From an uncultured Caryophanales bacterium (GTDB taxonomy: Bacteria; Bacillota_I; Bacilli_A; RFN20; CAG-826): DNA of 12,968 nucleotides. The stretch spans positions 1-12,968 of the forward strand of contig CAMJAG010000023.1 in NCBI GenBank assembly GCA_946403545.1, written 5' to 3'. The notes under the pieces were generated by a model. The model was not told the origin of the DNA and searched no databases. It was given only the letters and a program-made list of their open reading frames with translations. This document shows positions 1 through 6,708 of the stretch, one piece after another. The position numbers and the translations under genes were made by a program. The first letter of the stretch is position 1, and every line of letters begins with the position of its first letter.

Positions 1-28
1 TAAAGTTCTACCGCTAAACTACACGTGC
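1..28 (-). tRNA. tRNA-Gly (probable), 5' part only, cut by window edge
   Basis: Read on the minus strand from 28, the sequence gives a seven-base acceptor strand GCACGTG, then TA at positions 8-9. A D-arm follows in which GTTT pairs with GAAC around the loop AGCGGTA. The UAGUUUAGNGGUAGAAC pattern is typical of bacterial tRNA-Gly. The anticodon lies beyond the window edge, so the identity is inferred from the D-arm style alone. A well-formed promoter lies immediately upstream (38-65). Confidence 0.75.
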
Positions 29-37
29 ACGTAATTT

Positions 38-65
38 ATTGTATCTTAAAAGATAATTGTTTCAA
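38..65 (-). promoter_or_regulatory. Sigma-70-type promoter of the tRNA-Gly gene
   Basis: On the minus strand there is a -35 box TTGAAA (60-65), a 16-bp spacer and a -10 box TACAAT (38-43). The -10 box ends ten bases before the first tRNA base at 28, so transcription would start at or very near the mature 5' end. The -35 box overlaps the distal end of the T-tract of the upstream terminator, so the two tRNA genes form separate, tightly packed units. Confidence 0.65.
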
Positions 66-90
66 CAAAAAAAGCAGGAATAAATCCTAC
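64..90 (-). terminator. Rho-independent terminator after the GAC tRNA-like gene
   Basis: The minus-strand RNA would fold GUAGGA (90-85) with UCCUGC (79-74), six pairs including one G-U, around a five-base loop. A run of seven U (73-67) follows. It lies 14 bases past the 3' end of the tRNA-like gene and ahead of the tRNA-Gly promoter. Confidence 0.65.
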
Positions 91-103
91 TTAATAATCT
101 TTC

Positions 104-179
104 TGGTGGGTACTGACGGGATCGAACTACTCACCTTCTGTACGTCAAACAGCCGCTCTCCCAATTGAGCTAAGTCGGC
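104..179 (-). tRNA. tRNA-like gene, anticodon GAC (Val), with badly mispaired acceptor and T stems
   Basis: The gene has canonical length and layout: acceptor 5' strand GCCGACT (179-173), D-arm GCTC/GAGC, anticodon stem GCTGT/ACAGA with loop TTGACGT (anticodon GAC, read as Val), a five-base variable loop, T-loop TTCGATC, and an encoded CCA end (106-104). The two stems that join the 5' and 3' parts do not fit. The acceptor 3' strand is AGTACCC, so pairs 2-71, 3-70 and 4-69 are C/C, C/C and G/A. The T stem AGTAG/CCGTC has two mismatches and two G-U pairs. Pair 27-43 is also G/A. The 3' part would fit perfectly with GGGTACT and GACGG from some other tRNA. This looks like a chimera joined in the T-loop, and it may not work as a tRNA. 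An assembly join between two tRNA genes would look the same. Confidence 0.7.
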
Positions 180-198
180 AACTCCAAGTCGTTAAATT

Positions 199-227
199 TT
201 AATAAATAAAAGTTAATAAACTTGCAA
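199..227 (-). promoter_or_regulatory. Possible promoter of the GAC tRNA-like gene
   Basis: On the minus strand, TTGCAA (222-227) is followed by a 17-bp spacer and TATTAA (199-204), about 19 bases before the tRNA 5' end. The boxes are only partial matches in very AT-rich DNA, so this is a weak call. Its position directly after galK and before the tRNA is suitable. Confidence 0.35.
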
Positions 228-244
228 GAATTAATTTATTCTTG
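225..244 (-). terminator. Weak stem-loop at the end of galK, possible terminator
   Basis: CAAGAAT and ATTCTTG form a seven-pair, AT-rich stem around a six-base loop, overlapping the galK stop codon (231-233). On the minus strand it is followed by CAAG and then a broken T-rich run, not a clean T-tract. Termination here would be inefficient, so the operon may read on toward the tRNA-like gene. Confidence 0.3.
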
Positions 245-1379
245 TTGGTCCATCCACAATATCAACTTGGAAGACTTCTGGATGAATTTTAGTCTTCTTA
301 AAATATAAAGACTCTACACTTTCTTTAAATTTAGAGAACTCTTCAGTTCTTATAAGAGCTATAGCGCATCCTCCAAATCCTGCTCCAGTCATTCTAGCGC
401 CAACAGCACCACTATCTAAAGCAGACTCCACTATTGTGTCTAAATATTTACCAGTAACTTCATAATCTTCTTTTAAAGAAATATGAGATTGATTTAATAG
501 ATTTCCTAATTCATTAATATCTTTATTTTCTAAAGCTAACATAAATCTATTAACTCTATCGTTTTCAGTTACTACATGTCTTACTCTCTTATAAATAAGT
601 TCATTATTAATAAGTTGTTTAGCTTTTTCTAATTGATTAACTTCAAGTTCACACAAAGTGTTAACTTTAAGTTTATTTCTTATTAGAGACAATGCTTTTT
701 GGCATTGTTCTACTCTTTCGTTATATTTGCTATCTACAAGGTTTCTAGGAGTGTTAGTTTTTAATATAACGAAACTATATTCTCCTAAAGATATATCCTT
801 ATATTCATATTCAAATTTATTACAATCTAATAGGATTGCTTTATCTTTTTTACCTAACGCAATTGCAGCTTGATCCATAATTCCACATTTAAGTCCACAG
901 AACTCGTTTTCAGTCTTTTGAGCGAGTTTTGCTATGGTTTTTAAATCGATATTCAAGTTATACATATCGTTAGCGATATATAAAACTAAATCTAAAAGTG
1001 CTGCAGAAGAGGACAATCCTGAACCAAGAGGGATGTTTGAATCTAGAAGGACATTTAGACCAAAGGGAATTTTGTATCCCTCTTGTTTCAGTATCTCAAA
1101 TACTCCAAATACATAATTAGACCAGTCATTATCTTTTATGTATTTAATGTTTTCAACAGGACTAGAAAACATATTGGAGTAATTTGTAGAATAAGTAACA
1201 ATTTGATTATCTTCTCTTTTTGAAACCAAACCTTTAATGTAACAAGATATAGCGCAAGGTAAAACCTTGCCACCATTGTAGTCAATGTGTTCTCCTATAA
1301 GATTTACTCTTGCAGGAGCAATATAGGTAGCTTCTACATCTTTATTAAAGATTTGTTTAAATAGAGAAGATAATTCCAT
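231..1379 (-). CDS. galK: Galactokinase
   Basis: This cytoplasmic GHMP-family kinase converts galactose and ATP to galactose-1-phosphate, the entry step of the Leloir pathway. The 382 residues are close to the family's usual length (about 380-400). The galactokinase signature ARVNLIGEHIDYNGG lies at residues 23-37, with the catalytic Arg at 24 and E30, H31 and D33 for substrate binding. The GHMP ATP-binding loop PLGSGLSSSAAL is at 117-128. The catalytic-base Asp of the GIMDQ motif is D169. The C-terminal GHMP motif ARMTGAGFGG is near residue 330. It is the last gene of the minus-strand operon, starting 3 nt after the stop of the glycosyltransferase-like gene, with a modest AGG-type ribosome binding site inside that gene's end. 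The context of alpha-galactosidase and sugar symporter fits galactose salvage from alpha-galactosides. galT and galE would have to lie elsewhere. I see no defect in any motif. Confidence 0.96.
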   Translation of the reverse strand: MELSSLFKQIFNKDVEATYIAPARVNLIGEHIDYNGGKVLPCAISCYIKGLVSKREDNQIVTYSTNYSNMFSSPVENIKYIKDNDWSNYVFGVFEILKQEGYKIPFGLNVLLDSNIPLGSGLSSSAALLDLVLYIANDMYNLNIDLKTIAKLAQKTENEFCGLKCGIMDQAAIALGKKDKAILLDCNKFEYEYKDISLGEYSFVILKTNTPRNLVDSKYNERVEQCQKALSLIRNKLKVNTLCELEVNQLEKAKQLINNELIYKRVRHVVTENDRVNRFMLALENKDINELGNLLNQSHISLKEDYEVTGKYLDTIVESALDSGAVGARMTGAGFGGCAIALIRTEEFSKFKESVESLYFKKTKIHPEVFQVDIVDGPTRIN

Positions 1380-1382
1380 AGA

Positions 1383-2816
1383 TTATTTACCTACTGCTAA
1401 TTTGACACATTCATAAGCGCCATTATAGTGACCATCTTTTTTGAGTTGGTCAATTCTATCACATAAGTGAGGAATAAGCTCTTTATCAGAAATAACTCTA
1501 TCTAACATAGCGTTAATTTCTTTCTTTGTAGGACATTCTGGTAAAGAATCTCCATATTCCCTACCATTAATGCCACCATAAACTTCATGACCACCAATGT
1601 GTTTCATAAAAAGTTTAGGGATAGGATAATATGCTAATTCACTAGGTTTAGTGACTAATAAGTCACAAACTGGCATTAATAGGTTAGTGGAATATACTGC
1701 CTCAAAGATGTTTTGCGAATAAATACAGTAAATTCCTTTAGCCTCACCTTCTTTAATATCACTAATGAGTTGTTTTAAACCTTCATAGTTATTAAAGAAG
1801 TTATTAGTATTAATACCATCTACCTTCTTTACTAATTTATCGTAAACATCTTTGTGGTCGCCGAAGTTAATAAATAGAGAGACTTTATTTTCTTTAACAT
1901 ATGGTAATAAATGTTTAACCATAGCTAAGAACATATCAAAGCCTGCTCCTGCTCCTCCTACTGTCATTAGAATTCTTAATGGTTTACCATTTTGAATTCT
2001 TTCTTTTCTACGTTTGTTATCATTTTCTAAATCTACGAGGAGTTCGTGATCAATGAAACATCCCACCATTTTTAGTTGGTCTTCTGGGATACCATTTAAA
2101 GGTTTTTTATCAAAACCATTTAGGATTTTATAACCAAAATACGCAAATGGAGTTTGAACTGCGTGGATTGCTCCTTCAGAAAGATGTAATCCCATTGGCC
2201 AGTTATCTGGAATTGCGTTAACTACATGAGTCATACCAGCGTGGATTGCACCTTGGCTTGGCCATACATGAGTAGCGATATATGGGATATCTTTTGGGAT
2301 ATTTCTGAAAATAGGCACTAAAAGTTCACTATTTTTTTGATCTTTAGCGTTGTAACTAATCTTTTTAAAACCTTCTGAGTTTAGTGGTTCCCACACTATT
2401 TTGTTGAATAGTTTAGATTTTTGAGAAATACGAGATGCTAAAGAATACATATCGTTTTGTTCTCTAATCATCTTACTTCCAGTAGCATCGAAACTTGCTA
2501 AATCTAACCAATAAGGTTTATATCCTAATGCTTTGGCAGCACTTGCCATAGCAATAGAGATTCTATAGTGGCCAAAACCCATACGGATATTGCCCACGAT
2601 AAGAGCGTTATCTTCAAATTTTTGGTTTTGTTCACCAAAAATAATATTAGAAGTATTAATGAAATCTAATGTAGGGATATCTTTAAAAGATATTTTGTAA
2701 TCCTTATTAGAATCATCTCCATACTTTTTAATGTATTTTTGTTTTGATTTATTAGCGGATTTAATAACCTTCTTTGGTTGAGGATTATTAAATATAGAAC
2801 TTGTTTTATCTATCAT
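1383..2816 (-). CDS. GT-B glycosyltransferase-like protein (MurG/MGDG-synthase style), substrate unknown
   Basis: This 477-residue soluble protein has no signal peptide or clear membrane helix. A lysine-rich N-terminal stretch (about residues 14-35) precedes the fold. I cannot name a family with certainty, but its layout resembles the two Rossmann-like halves of GT-B transferases. An early glycine loop with GFGHYR, following VGNIRM, recalls the GGxGGH or GFGHxxR loops of MurG, MGDG synthase and UGT-like enzymes. Mid-protein, ILMTVGGAGAG resembles the start of the nucleotide-sugar-binding domain. Near the C-terminus, DLLVTKPSELAYYPIPK sits where GT28 enzymes carry their donor-binding SE/TE motif. 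The start is supported by a strong AAAGGAG site nine bases upstream. The gene overlaps the alpha-galactosidase gene by 11 nt, so the two are translationally coupled and probably share a pathway. A glycosyltransferase is unexpected in a sugar-degradation operon. It could build a galacto-glycolipid or act on the imported glycoside. Both ideas are inference. Confidence 0.72.
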   Translation of the reverse strand: MIDKTSSIFNNPQPKKVIKSANKSKQKYIKKYGDDSNKDYKISFKDIPTLDFINTSNIIFGEQNQKFEDNALIVGNIRMGFGHYRISIAMASAAKALGYKPYWLDLASFDATGSKMIREQNDMYSLASRISQKSKLFNKIVWEPLNSEGFKKISYNAKDQKNSELLVPIFRNIPKDIPYIATHVWPSQGAIHAGMTHVVNAIPDNWPMGLHLSEGAIHAVQTPFAYFGYKILNGFDKKPLNGIPEDQLKMVGCFIDHELLVDLENDNKRRKERIQNGKPLRILMTVGGAGAGFDMFLAMVKHLLPYVKENKVSLFINFGDHKDVYDKLVKKVDGINTNNFFNNYEGLKQLISDIKEGEAKGIYCIYSQNIFEAVYSTNLLMPVCDLLVTKPSELAYYPIPKLFMKHIGGHEVYGGINGREYGDSLPECPTKKEINAMLDRVISDKELIPHLCDRIDQLKKDGHYNGAYECVKLAVGK

Positions 2817-4419
2817 ACACTAGTACTCCTTTCCTTGTGTCATATAAGAATTCATGGTTTTCTTTATCTAATCTATAGATTACTTTTATTGTTTTACCAT
2901 TACTTTCAAAGTTCACTAGTTCTGCATCTTTAAATATTTTTAAAGCATCACAAAGAGTGAGTTTTTGAGATTCGTGATAACATTCAATGTCATCACTAGT
3001 CATAAGTAGACTACCGAATAGGGCATTAATTTTAGTTAATGCTTTTCTTTGATCTGGGTTTAATTTGATGTTTCCATCTCTTAATAAGAAGACGTCAGGA
3101 TCATTAGCGAATAATCTTTGATTAAATAAACTTCTATAGATTGTGTTTTGAATAGTCACTTTAGTGGAGATTCTTTCTCTATGGAATAATCTCATATACG
3201 CGACATCATCAAATTCTAAGGATACATCTGGTCCTACTCTTAGATAGTCAAAGATATCAATAGAGTTAGCAATATTCGCTCCACATCCTAAAATGAGTTT
3301 GTCTTTAAGAACATTTCTTAAGAATTGATATGCTTCTCTTTGAGTTTGAGAACGGGATTTACCTACTGTTGGAATTAATCCTACTGCATATAAGAAGTCG
3401 AGTTTAAAGAAGTCAAAGCCCATATTCATATAATGTGTAAGGCATTTTTCTATATAATCTCTTACTTCTTGTTTGTCTAAATCTAAAGCGTAATGACCTG
3501 ACCAGTTTCCACCTGATTTAACAAGTTTTCCTTTGGAATCTCTTTTAATCCAATCGTTATGTTCTTTAAAGAGTTTGGATTTTTCTTCTGCGACAAATGG
3601 AGCGAGCCATAGTCCTGCTTTAAATCCTCTGTTATGAATATTATCTACGATTGGTTTTAATCCATTTGGAAATTTAGCTGGATCTACATCTAACCAGTCT
3701 CCAACAAAGGTTTCATAACCATCATCAATTTGGAATAGATTGAATCTAGAATCTAAAGCATTTAAATCTCTAAGAATAATTTCTTCATTAATGTTTTGAT
3801 AATAGTTATACCAACTAGTGTATCCAAATAGCTTTTCAATATTCTTCTTTGGGTAGCAGATATTAAATTGTTCAATACCTTCTCTATAACTATCAAAGAA
3901 GTAATAATCTAACACTACTTTGGATTGTCCTTGAGAAAGTTTAATGCCATTAACATCACTTGTTAAATGGATATTTCTATTATCTTTAATTAACTCAATC
4001 AGGAGATACGCTGTTTGAGGAATTAGGTTAATTATGAAAGATTCATATTTACCTTTTGAATAGAAGAAATCATATCCATGAGATTTTCTAATTGAATACT
4101 TATAGAAGTAACTATCCCCATACGCTCTCATAGCGAATAATCTAGAAATAATATGAGGAGATTTTTTTATATTTCTAAGTCTTTTAAATAGACTGTATTC
4201 ATGAGAATCTGTCCAAGATTGATATCCGTTCAAGAAATATCTATCTTTAAAGTTAACATGGAAATTGATGGACTCAGTTAAAGACACTAATGTGACATCA
4301 GTTTTTGCTAAAACAGAGATAGTTCTACGATGATTATCAGATTTTAGAGTGACTTCTAAATCAGCATTAGAAACATCTGTTTTTAATGTTTTCCCTTGTT
4401 TAATATATGTAATTCGCAT
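2806..4419 (-). CDS. Alpha-galactosidase, glycoside hydrolase family 36
   Basis: This retaining alpha-galactosidase would release galactose from alpha-galactosides such as melibiose or raffinose-type sugars. It has no signal peptide, so it acts in the cytoplasm on imported substrate. An N-terminal beta-sandwich (about residues 1-195) contains the YFLNGYQSWT segment (61-70). The TIM barrel follows: LFQIDDGYE (228-236) with the conserved Asp pair, GLWLAPFVAE (269-278), then FFKLDF (337-342) in which D341 is the expected nucleophile. LRVGPDVS (393-400) supplies D398 as the acid/base. The 57-residue separation of the two Asp residues agrees with the family. The 537 residues make it much shorter than the roughly 730-residue GH36 enzymes of many Bacillota, and closer to the compact Thermotoga maritima GalA form. 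It starts 8 nt after the symporter stop, with AGGAAA as ribosome binding site, and its end overlaps the next gene. The exact natural substrate cannot be read from sequence. Confidence 0.92.
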   Translation of the reverse strand: MRITYIKQGKTLKTDVSNADLEVTLKSDNHRRTISVLAKTDVTLVSLTESINFHVNFKDRYFLNGYQSWTDSHEYSLFKRLRNIKKSPHIISRLFAMRAYGDSYFYKYSIRKSHGYDFFYSKGKYESFIINLIPQTAYLLIELIKDNRNIHLTSDVNGIKLSQGQSKVVLDYYFFDSYREGIEQFNICYPKKNIEKLFGYTSWYNYYQNINEEIILRDLNALDSRFNLFQIDDGYETFVGDWLDVDPAKFPNGLKPIVDNIHNRGFKAGLWLAPFVAEEKSKLFKEHNDWIKRDSKGKLVKSGGNWSGHYALDLDKQEVRDYIEKCLTHYMNMGFDFFKLDFLYAVGLIPTVGKSRSQTQREAYQFLRNVLKDKLILGCGANIANSIDIFDYLRVGPDVSLEFDDVAYMRLFHRERISTKVTIQNTIYRSLFNQRLFANDPDVFLLRDGNIKLNPDQRKALTKINALFGSLLMTSDDIECYHESQKLTLCDALKIFKDAELVNFESNGKTIKVIYRLDKENHEFLYDTRKGVLVYDR

Positions 4420-4427
4420 ATATTTTC

Positions 4428-5924
4428 CTATTCTTCGTCTTTTTCTTTTTCAATAGCTTTCATGAAAGCTTCATCGCCTTCCTTAGCGATTGTCTTCATG
4501 ACTTTCTTCTCACGATAGAAGACTAGGATGATAGCGCCTAATAAGCAGAATGCTGCTGCAACGATAGCAACGATCATCATACCCAATTTACTTGCAACGA
4601 TATCATTTGAGTTAGGAGATTGAGTTGTACCAATGATAGCTAAAGATGTGAATAAAATCATAGCAACAGATTGACCTAATTTCATAGCGAATGTACGTGC
4701 TGCAAAGAACATACCTTCTCTATTTTGACCTGTTGTTTTAGCTTCAGCTTCTGCAACATCCGCGACAATTGATTGTGGGATAATTCCAAGAAGCGCCATT
4801 GGTAAAGCTGCAATAATCATAATTGCCATACCAAAGATCCAGCTATATGCATTTGCAGTAGCAGGTAATTCTGGATTTGTTTGTGCTACTGGAAGAACTC
4901 CAGGAATAGATGAAACAGCAGCGATACCATAACAAATTGCTAAGCCAATGAAACCTGCAATAACGAGTTTCTTTTTACCAAACTTTTTAACTAAAGCGGT
5001 AACAAATGGATAGAAGACTGCACTTAACACTGTCATACCACCCATAAATACAAGAACCATACCTTCATCAAAAGCCATAGAGACTTTAACAAAGAATGGT
5101 AAACCTGTTTGGAACATTGTTAAACCAACCCAATACATAATGTCTGAGCCAGAGAATGTTCTAAAGTCTTTATTCTTAAATGTAGAAGCTAAAGATTTGA
5201 CGACATCTTCGTCAGATGGTTTAGATTCTGCATATTCTTTTTCATTTAATAAGAATGTTGGAATGAGCATACATACTGCTGCAATAACCGCTAAAACGAT
5301 AAAGCAGATTCTATAACTCCAAGCAAAGCTTGCACCTACACCTCTTAATACACCTGCTAAAGCAAATGGAGTATACGCTAGCAATGTACCTGCAAAGAAA
5401 GTTAAAGAAATTGCAGTAGAAATGAACATTCTATCTTCTTGTGTTTTACCAAATTCAGAAATTAAAGCATTGTATGGAGTACAATACATTGTCATGAATA
5501 AATAGAATAAAACGACAACAACACTAATCCAGATAATATTTCCTACATTACCACCTTGGTCAAATGCGCCAAATGGAGCGCAGAATAATAAAACTGTAAC
5601 AATTGCTAATGGGATAGCAGCGATTCTCATGAAAGGCATTCTTCTACCTTTAGGATTTTGGCTTCTATCACTAAGAGAAGCAATTAATGGATCAGTAACT
5701 GCGTCAAAAATTCTACTACAAGCAGTGATAAGACCAAGAATAGTCATGAAACTACCAATTGCTAAACCAGGAAGAATGTATTGAATTGCACCTGCAGCAA
5801 TGTCTTGTTCACTTGGTAAGTAGAATGTAACTAACCACGCACTAATAATACCTGATAATAATGACCAGCCTAATTGGCCGATAGCAAAAATTATCATTTG
5901 CTTTTTACTAAGTCTTTTTTTCAT
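4428..5924 (-). CDS. GPH-family glycoside/cation symporter (MelB-like MFS)
   Basis: This is a 12-helix inner-membrane sugar symporter of the glycoside-pentoside-hexuronide family, which imports glycosides with Na+ or H+. The family hallmark RIFDAVTDPLIASLSDRS, followed by the basic GRRMPFMR loop, lies at about residues 71-99, where MelB has its cation- and sugar-binding region. Hydrophobic segments follow through to about residue 475, then a charged tail rich in Lys and Glu. The length of 498 residues is slightly above the family's usual 450-480. I place the start at the ATG at 5922-5924, which is preceded by GTGGGAA about five bases upstream. A GTG at 5934-5936 in the same frame would add four residues but has no ribosome binding site at a useful distance. 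As first gene before alpha-galactosidase and galactokinase, it is probably the alpha-galactoside importer. A perfect 19-bp palindrome lies just upstream. Confidence 0.9.
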   Translation of the reverse strand: MKKRLSKKQMIIFAIGQLGWSLLSGIISAWLVTFYLPSEQDIAAGAIQYILPGLAIGSFMTILGLITACSRIFDAVTDPLIASLSDRSQNPKGRRMPFMRIAAIPLAIVTVLLFCAPFGAFDQGGNVGNIIWISVVVVLFYLFMTMYCTPYNALISEFGKTQEDRMFISTAISLTFFAGTLLAYTPFALAGVLRGVGASFAWSYRICFIVLAVIAAVCMLIPTFLLNEKEYAESKPSDEDVVKSLASTFKNKDFRTFSGSDIMYWVGLTMFQTGLPFFVKVSMAFDEGMVLVFMGGMTVLSAVFYPFVTALVKKFGKKKLVIAGFIGLAICYGIAAVSSIPGVLPVAQTNPELPATANAYSWIFGMAIMIIAALPMALLGIIPQSIVADVAEAEAKTTGQNREGMFFAARTFAMKLGQSVAMILFTSLAIIGTTQSPNSNDIVASKLGMMIVAIVAAAFCLLGAIILVFYREKKVMKTIAKEGDEAFMKAIEKEKDEE

Positions 5925-5937
5925 AAAAGTTCCCACT

Positions 5938-5956
5938 GTACTAGTCTAACTAGTAC
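5938..5956. promoter_or_regulatory. 19-bp perfect inverted repeat before the symporter gene, candidate TetR operator
   Basis: The arms GTACTAGT (5938-5945) and ACTAGTAC (5949-5956) are exact reverse complements around a three-base centre. The repeat starts 14 bp upstream of the symporter ATG and lies between it and the tetR stop. Its length and symmetry suit a TetR dimer. If the promoter at 5968-5995 is real, the repeat lies just downstream of the transcription start. A bound protein would then block initiation or early elongation, and in RNA the same sequence would form a stem at the mRNA 5' end. The pairing with this TetR is inference from adjacency. Confidence 0.6.
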
Positions 5957-5964
5957 CCTTTCGT

Positions 5965-5989
5965 AAAAATATGCGTAAAATTACGCATT
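5965..5989 (-). terminator. Stem-loop at the tetR stop codon, probable terminator
   Basis: ATGCGTA and TACGCAT form a seven-pair perfect stem with a four-base loop (5971-5988). The minus-strand transcript continues ATTTTT. The tetR stop codon (5981-5983) lies inside the stem. A T-run also follows on the plus strand, but no plus-strand gene ends here. It would separate tetR from the symporter operon, although read-through is possible because the stem holds only three G-C pairs. Confidence 0.5.
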
Positions 5990-5995
5990 TTTCAA
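5968..5995 (-). promoter_or_regulatory. Possible promoter of the alpha-galactoside operon, overlapping the tetR 3' end
   Basis: On the minus strand, TTGAAA (5990-5995) and CATATT (5968-5973) are separated by 16 bp. The -35 box matches consensus at five of six positions and the -10 box at four of six. It lies inside the last codons and terminator stem of tetR, leaving about 40 bases of leader before the symporter ATG, which include the palindrome at 5938-5956. Confidence 0.4.
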
Positions 5996-6589
5996 TGAAG
6001 AAAGAATAATGTTAATCAAACATTTAATTTCTGAAACCTTTTTCAGAGATTTGTCTTGTTGTAAGACACCTTTCTTCATAGAGAGTTTTTTACATAACTC
6101 TAATAAAGAGTGTGTTGTGGAGAAGTAGAATACATCGATTTGCTTAATAGGTTTAATAGATTTGTCTGTTAATCCAAGTTGGTAAGCTTCCATAAAATCC
6201 ACTTTGAATTGATCTAAGTCCTTTTCATATTCGAGTAAGGAGACTTCTCCACGTGTACACATATATGCGTCAAACTCTTTAATAAAATAGAAAAGAGAGG
6301 AGGATCTCTTAAATACGTTTAGATAGGAATTATAGAAGATTTCAATTTTCTCGTACCCTGTTTTACCTTTGGATAAATCAAAGAACTCTTTGTAAATTTG
6401 TTTACCAAGAGCAAGCGCACACGCCACAACGATATTAGCCTTTGTTCCGAAATAGCGGTAAACAGTTGCTTCCCCTATTTCTGCCTCATCAGCGATGTCT
6501 TTAATAGTGACATCTGCTATTCCACGAGTCATAAAAAGTTCAGTTGCGGTCTTTAAAATAAAGTCGAGTTTAAAATCTTTCATTCCCAT
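5981..6589 (-). CDS. TetR-family transcriptional regulator
   Basis: This 202-residue protein has the standard TetR layout. The N-terminal DNA-binding domain spans residues 7-55, with helix-turn-helix VTIKDIADEAEIGEATVYRYF (about 27-47) and the usual GTKANIV after it. A helical ligand domain of about 145 residues follows, with no family-specific motif that I recognise, so the inducer is unknown. Galactose, an alpha-galactoside or a lipid-like compound are all possible. The start at 6587-6589 is preceded by AAGGA about 13 bases upstream. A second ATG two codons later (6581-6583) is an alternative. A strong promoter precedes it. It sits directly upstream of the symporter/galactosidase operon in the same orientation, so it is the natural candidate to repress that operon. 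TetR control is less common for sugar operons than LacI, AraC or GntR control. Confidence 0.9.
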   Translation of the reverse strand: MGMKDFKLDFILKTATELFMTRGIADVTIKDIADEAEIGEATVYRYFGTKANIVVACALALGKQIYKEFFDLSKGKTGYEKIEIFYNSYLNVFKRSSSLFYFIKEFDAYMCTRGEVSLLEYEKDLDQFKVDFMEAYQLGLTDKSIKPIKQIDVFYFSTTHSLLELCKKLSMKKGVLQQDKSLKKVSEIKCLINIILSSLKNA

Positions 6590-6596
6590 AGTATTT

Positions 6597-6613
6597 TGAT
6601 AGTCCTTCTATCA
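6597..6613. repeat. Inverted repeat in the tetR leader, possible autoregulatory site
   Basis: TGATAG (6597-6602) and CTATCA (6608-6613) are exact six-base arms around a five-base centre. The repeat encloses the AAGGA ribosome binding site of tetR. It differs in sequence from the palindrome at 5938-5956, so one protein binding both sites is doubtful. It could instead mask the ribosome binding site in RNA. Confidence 0.35.
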
Positions 6614-6635
6614 TTTTGATATTTTATCTATCTTT

Positions 6636-6665
6636 ACTATATATGATTATTATTTATAATGTCAA
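6636..6665 (-). promoter_or_regulatory. Promoter of tetR
   Basis: On the minus strand there is a consensus -35 box TTGACA (6660-6665) with an 18-bp spacer to TATAGT (6636-6641), or a 16-bp spacer to TATATA (6638-6643). The surrounding DNA is extremely AT-rich. The -35 box begins just after the T-tract of the terminator of the preceding oxidoreductase gene, marking a clean transcription-unit boundary. Confidence 0.65.
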
Positions 6666-6668
6666 CAC

Positions 6669-6695
6669 AAAAAAAGGAACAATTTCTTGTCCCTT
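6669..6695 (-). terminator. Strong Rho-independent terminator of the oxidoreductase gene
   Basis: In the minus-strand RNA, AAGGGACAA pairs with UUGUUCCUU (nine pairs, one G-U) around a GAAA tetraloop. The 3' arm runs directly into a seven-base U-run (6675-6669). It begins 13 bases after the stop codon of the gene at 6709. Confidence 0.85.
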
Positions 6696-6708
6696 CAATT
6701 TATTATGA

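Noticed and set aside
658..1116. Plus-strand open frames opposite galK (658-873 and 934-1116)
   Set aside because: galK is unambiguous on the minus strand with all its motifs. These are antisense shadows.
2819..2826. ACTAGTAC copy near the ribosome binding site of the glycosyltransferase-like gene, matching one arm of the palindrome at 5938-5956
   Set aside because: It is a single arm with no mirrored partner. An eight-base match in 13 kb of AT-rich DNA is expected by chance, so I do not call it a second operator.
2806..4419. Idea that the 537-residue alpha-galactosidase is a truncated GH36
   Set aside because: Both catalytic Asp residues and all barrel motifs are present, and compact GH36 enzymes of about 550 residues are known (Thermotoga GalA).
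5934..5936. GTG as start codon of the symporter
   Set aside because: The ATG at 5922-5924 has GTGGGAA at a workable distance, while the only purine-rich site before the GTG is about 20 bases away.
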